A stretch of 8,184 bases of DNA from Candidatus Babeliales bacterium (GTDB lineage: Bacteria > Babelota > Babeliae > Babelales > JANWKD01): contig JANWKD010000099.1 of the NCBI GenBank assembly GCA_025451595.1, forward strand, positions 1 through 8,184, written 5' to 3'. Each line of letters starts with the position of its first letter. Within the stretch, counting starts at the first letter, position 1. The notes beneath the pieces are model-generated. The model searched no databases and was not told the origin of the DNA. It was given only the letters and a program-made list of their open reading frames with translations. This document shows positions 4,967 to 8,184 of this stretch, one piece after another. A program made the position numbers and the translations under genes.

Positions 4967-7060
4967 TTAGGCAATACGCTTGAATTTTTTTTCTATTTCC
5001 CGTAAAGGTAAATGCCAACCAGTTGGCCTGCCATGCGGGCAGGTAAAGCGATTTTCTACTAAATCCAGCTCAGATAGCAGTGAGCTCATTTGTTCGATAG
5101 TTAATATATCTCCCGCTTTAACCGCTGCTTTGCAAGCCATTTGCGATCGAAGTTTATGGTGGATAATGTTGAGAAAATCATTATCCTGATGAGCAGTCTC
5201 TGATTGAATAAGCGCAATTGATTCTTTGATGAAGGTTGGTATAGATTGATTCTTTAGATGAGTAGCGGTTGATTTTACCAGGAGCGTATGTTTGCCAAAA
5301 TGCTCTAATTCTAAGCCATGATTCTTGAAAAAATCTAAGTAGGGAATGATGGTGGTGAATTCGTCTGCGCTTAATTCTATTGTTTCGGGAAATAGTAACG
5401 TAATAGCGCTTATTTCATGAAATCGATTCAGATATTGTTCGTAAAGAATTCGTTCATGTGCCGCATGTTGATCAATAAAGAAAAGGCCATCAGACTTTTC
5501 AATTAAAACGTACGTGCTCTTATATTGGCCTATAATACGATAGGTGGATTGGGTAATTTCTCTCGGTTGAATGAACCCCACACACGGCTTAAAAGCCGTG
5601 GTTTTGGGGACCCCGGAAAACGACCTGTCCGTCGAAGCCTTGGCGAAGTTGGAATTTTGCCATTCATCTCCGTATTGCAAGCCAGAGTTTTCTGGGGATA
5701 AAATAATTTGAGCTAAAAATTCTGGTTCTTTTGGTAAACATTCGGGTAATTTTTCTGGTGAGTTGTGAGAATGATTATGCTCAATTAGGGTATAATCAGG
5801 AGGCTGAGAACTGAATAAGGTTGATATTGAATTGTCTTGAAAATCATGCGAAGCAATTACTTCTTTTTGATTTAAAAAGAGATTTTTATCATAACTATTA
5901 TTTGCATTATTATCGGAAAAATCTTGCTGTTCAACGCTCGGATGAACAAATTTTTCGTTTGATTTAAAAGAGTTTGTAAGCAACCCGATTTGCGTATGCG
6001 TATTGTTTTCAAAAGAAGACTGTTTCTTTTGAAAATAATCCTGATTTTCTGTAGGTCGAATGAGTGTTGAAATATATTGCTCAAGCGTTTTGCGTATCGC
6101 CTCACTAATAAAATTTTCAACTATTTTTGGATGCAAGAACTGTACTTCCTCCTTGCGAGGGTGAATATTAATATCCACTTGGTCTTGAGGTACGCTGATG
6201 AATAAACAGACCGTCGGATAACGTCCGTCTGGCAGCACATTCATATATCCTTTCAGAACAGCGCGTACTAGATGTTGATTTTTAATCCATCGATTATTTA
6301 CAAAAATATATATATGCGAACGATCATAGCGTTGAATATGCTGATGGGAAATAGCTCCTTGAACAGAAACGCCTCGTTGATTGATCGGAGTTAACATAAG
6401 CATTTCGTGAGGCGAGTATTGCCATAATTGTCCGATTCGTTCGTTCAAGTTTTTTGCGATAGGGCAATTAAAAATCAAACTATTTTCTGAATATAATTTG
6501 AAATGAATTGTTTGATAATCAAGACAAAATGCTTGGAACATAAGTGAAATGGCTCGCCATTCAGTATCTTTGGTTTTGAGAAATTTTTTTCGAGCAGGAA
6601 CATTAAAAAATAGATCAGCAATGGTAATGCTCGTACCGGTATTGCATGCAACAGATTTTTCAATGAGATTACTATTATTTTCTCGTTCTATATAATAACC
6701 TTCTTGGTCAGCCAGCTCTTTGGTCGTTAAGGTTACTTTGCTTACTGCAGAAATGCTCGATAATGCTTCACCACGAAAGCCAAACGTTTGTAGCCCACTC
6801 AAATCATTCACTGATGATATTTTGCTGGTCGCATGATGATCAAAACAAAGCAAGGCGTCTTCTTTGGACATGCCGCAACCGTTATCAATAACTCGAATTA
6901 ATTGTTTGCCCGCATCTTCAATAAATATGGTGATGGTGGTTGCACCAGCGTCGATTGCGTTTTCAATAAGTTCTTTGACGGCGTTTGCAGGCCGTTCTAC
7001 TACCTCGCCCTCAGATATTTTTTTAGCTTCATGTAAGTGAAGTTGTTTAATTTTTGGCAT
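4967..7060 (-). CDS. mutL: DNA mismatch repair protein MutL, endonuclease type
   Basis: The 697-residue protein is a complete MutL, which acts after MutS finds a mismatch. The N-terminal GHKL ATPase shows ELIENAIDAG (catalytic Glu33), DNGCGM (59-64), HATSK (76-80) and GFRGEAL (94-100). The domain runs to about 330 and is followed by a polar linker of about 170 residues rich in Asn, Ser, Gln and Pro. The C-terminal domain carries DQHAAHERILYE (530-541), which fits the nuclease motif DQHA-x2-E-x4-E, plus ACKAAVKAGD (Cys643) and CPHGRP (Cys674), the metal-site motifs. It should therefore nick DNA itself, as in bacteria without MutH. Odd points are ISEGEVV where the family has IAAGEVV (15-21) and a GC-rich palindromic insert encoding residues about 471-495. 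No Shine-Dalgarno site precedes the ATG, yet the N-terminus matches the family. No mutS is in the window. Confidence 0.95.
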   Translation of the reverse strand: MPKIKQLHLHEAKKISEGEVVERPANAVKELIENAIDAGATTITIFIEDAGKQLIRVIDNGCGMSKEDALLCFDHHATSKISSVNDLSGLQTFGFRGEALSSISAVSKVTLTTKELADQEGYYIERENNSNLIEKSVACNTGTSITIADLFFNVPARKKFLKTKDTEWRAISLMFQAFCLDYQTIHFKLYSENSLIFNCPIAKNLNERIGQLWQYSPHEMLMLTPINQRGVSVQGAISHQHIQRYDRSHIYIFVNNRWIKNQHLVRAVLKGYMNVLPDGRYPTVCLFISVPQDQVDINIHPRKEEVQFLHPKIVENFISEAIRKTLEQYISTLIRPTENQDYFQKKQSSFENNTHTQIGLLTNSFKSNEKFVHPSVEQQDFSDNNANNSYDKNLFLNQKEVIASHDFQDNSISTLFSSQPPDYTLIEHNHSHNSPEKLPECLPKEPEFLAQIILSPENSGLQYGDEWQNSNFAKASTDRSFSGVPKTTAFKPCVGFIQPREITQSTYRIIGQYKSTYVLIEKSDGLFFIDQHAAHERILYEQYLNRFHEISAITLLFPETIELSADEFTTIIPYLDFFKNHGLELEHFGKHTLLVKSTATHLKNQSIPTFIKESIALIQSETAHQDNDFLNIIHHKLRSQMACKAAVKAGDILTIEQMSSLLSELDLVENRFTCPHGRPTGWHLPLREIEKKFKRIA
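5576..5650. repeat. GC-rich palindromic element inserted in frame in the mutL linker
   Basis: This stretch of about 75 bases is near 57% GC inside a gene of much lower GC. It holds a perfect eight-base inverted repeat, CACGGCTT (5583-5590) and AAGCCGTG (5593-5600) with a two-base loop, flanked by CCCCA (5576-5580) and TGGGG (5605-5609) that extend the stem. A second imperfect repeat, GTTTTGGGG (5601-5609) and CCCCggAAAAC (5611-5621), adjoins it, followed by CGAC (5621-5624) and GTCG (5631-5634). It is translated without a frame break into FAKASTDRSFSGVPKTTAF and onward in the disordered linker. The edges are approximate. It resembles in kind the protein-coding palindromic elements known from Rickettsia. 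No second copy is in this window. Confidence 0.6.
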
Positions 7061-7094
7061 GATTATCTATATTTTTAAAAATCTATGAGTACTT

Positions 7095-7123
7095 ATTGTA
7101 ATGGAAAAAATAGTTTTTTGAAA
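7095..7123 (-). promoter_or_regulatory. Candidate promoter for mutL
   Basis: On the minus strand TTTCAA (7118-7123) and TACAAT (7095-7100) are separated by 17 bases, placing transcription start near 7088, about 28 bases before the ATG. The -10 is good and the -35 weak. The leader also contains the self-complementary ATTTTTAAAAAT (7071-7082) and lacks a Shine-Dalgarno site. The ATPase gene upstream ends 90 bases before mutL, so read-through is also possible. Confidence 0.35.
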
Positions 7124-7150
7124 TTCATTGAAGTGTCGGATGCGCTGAGT

Positions 7151-8184
7151 TTACAAATCAAATACGTTAAATGTTTTCCATGCTTTGATAGCAATATCTC
7201 TTATTTGTAAGTTTTCATTGCCTGCGTACACTAACACCCCTTTCTCTTCACCTGATAATTCAAGCCAATAACTCAGATTTTTCAAAAAAGAACTGTTCAT
7301 AGTCATGCTCGCTTTAATTTCAATAGGAATCAAACTGTTGGCTTTTTCTATAATGCAATCGATTTCATTACCATGACTATCACGCCAAAAAAAGGTAGTA
7401 GGGTTTTTTGCATAGTTATAAAATTGTTTTTGAATATCGCTTATTATATAATTTTCAAAAAGTAGCCCTCGCAGATAATGAAATTGTAGTTGGGTTGATG
7501 CTTCTATTGTCAATAATGAGCAAACAATGCCCGTATCATAAAAGTAAAGAATAGGACTTTTTACCAGTCTTTTGCTAAAATTTTTGTGATGCGGCTGTAG
7601 TAAAAAAATAATATAGCTCGATTCAAGAATTGAGAGCCATGATTTTGCCGTGGGGACACTTATGCCACAATCATTGGCAAGAGAAGAAATATTTAATAAT
7701 TGACCTATTCTACCGGCACAAAGCCCAATAAATTTTTTAAATAAATTTAAATTGGTAATATTAATGATCGATCGAACGTCTCGCTCTATATATGTTTGTA
7801 TGTATGAAGGATAAATATATTGAGGCTCAAGCGCATTTGATTCAAATATGCGTGGATATGACCCTCTGAATAGAGCATCATCAATGAGGAGTGGGAGTAG
7901 GGAGGCTTGCTGTAGTTCTTTCATTGAAAGAGGTAATAGGGTTAATATTCCTACTCTTCCTGCAAGAGACTGCGTTATAGATTGGTTCATTAAAAAATTC
8001 TGCGATCCTGTCAATATAAAAAAGCCAGCCTTCTTCTCCGTATCAACTATTACTTGGATATAAGAAAGTAACGCTGGTACATATTGAAACTCATCAATAA
8101 TTACTCCCGGATAACGCAAAAGATTTTCTAAAAATCCTCGAGGATCAATCTGCGCAGCTTCTCTCACATCAAGACTTTCAAGAT
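7151..8184 (-). CDS. AAA ATPase with DUF4143 C-terminal domain (COG1373-like), N-terminus outside the window
   Basis: The frame stays open to the right edge. The GTG at 8165-8167 is probably not the start, because codons upstream of it read LESLD and join DVREAAQIDPRGFLENL, the usual family text. About 344 residues are visible; the missing 40-60 should carry the Walker A P-loop. Counting from the GTG, visible parts are Walker B VIIDEFQYVP (22-31), the sensor region ILTGSQNFLM (51-60) and SLAGRVG, then a DUF4143 region with a YIERDV motif and a winged-helix-like stretch (ISSLANDCGISVPTAKSWL). The end resembles a PD-(D/E)xK nuclease fold: FFWRDSHGNEIDCII, then IPIEIKAS. The family is widespread in bacteria and archaea and its cellular role is poorly known; a defence or toxin-antitoxin link is only speculation. 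It precedes mutL on the same strand. Confidence 0.88.
   Translation of the reverse strand, partial: LESLDVREAAQIDPRGFLENLLRYPGVIIDEFQYVPALLSYIQVIVDTEKKAGFFILTGSQNFLMNQSITQSLAGRVGILTLLPLSMKELQQASLLPLLIDDALFRGSYPRIFESNALEPQYIYPSYIQTYIERDVRSIINITNLNLFKKFIGLCAGRIGQLLNISSLANDCGISVPTAKSWLSILESSYIIFLLQPHHKNFSKRLVKSPILYFYDTGIVCSLLTIEASTQLQFHYLRGLLFENYIISDIQKQFYNYAKNPTTFFWRDSHGNEIDCIIEKANSLIPIEIKASMTMNSSFLKNLSYWLELSGEEKGVLVYAGNENLQIRDIAIKAWKTFNVFDL

Noticed and set aside
5872..6120. Open frame of 82 codons within mutL on the same strand
   Set aside because: A shadow of the MutL linker in another frame, with no ribosome site or protein-like composition.
1..8184. Transposases, integrases, tRNA genes, CRISPR repeats or defence-island markers
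   Set aside because: None seen on either strand. The only repeat-like element is the palindromic insert in mutL, and the DUF4143 ATPase alone is not evidence for a defence system.

Overview
This is an AT-rich window (by eye roughly 35-38% GC) from a bacterium with a Gram-negative type envelope that uses the standard code. TAA, TAG and TGA all act as stops, and TGA ends the RNase HII gene. The content is one half short secreted proteins without recognisable family (one ankyrin-like, one probable outer-membrane beta-barrel) and one half housekeeping or conserved genes. That mix would suit a reduced, host-associated lineage such as Dependentiae (TM6/Babeliae). This placement is an impression from gene style, not a demonstrated assignment.

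Layout. Positions 49-2839 hold four consecutive genes whose products all start with a signal-peptide-like segment: a small glycine-rich membrane protein (minus strand), a 318-residue probable beta-barrel (plus), a 93-residue exported protein (plus) and a 287-residue ankyrin-like exported protein (minus). Positions 2926-3849 (minus) encode an archaeal/eukaryotic-type RNase HII whose ribonucleotide-recognition residues are changed. Positions 4009-4955 (plus) form a two-gene operon of membrane proteins: a 73-residue two-helix protein and a DUF975/YciC-like multi-pass protein. Positions 4967-7060 (minus) encode a full-length MutL of the endonuclease-bearing type, with a GC-rich palindromic insert in its linker. 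Positions 7151-8184 (minus) hold most of a DUF4143-type AAA ATPase that runs off the right edge.

Functionally, MutL and the RNase HII homologue are both DNA-maintenance proteins but are not in one operon; the two-gene membrane operon lies between them on the opposite strand. Nothing in the window links the secreted proteins to one pathway. I saw no tRNA, rRNA, CRISPR array, transposase or integrase.

The two observations most worth following are the RNase HII homologue, which keeps its catalytic aspartates but has lost GRG, the Glu of DEAG and the junction-sensing Tyr, and the in-frame palindromic GC-rich element inside mutL.
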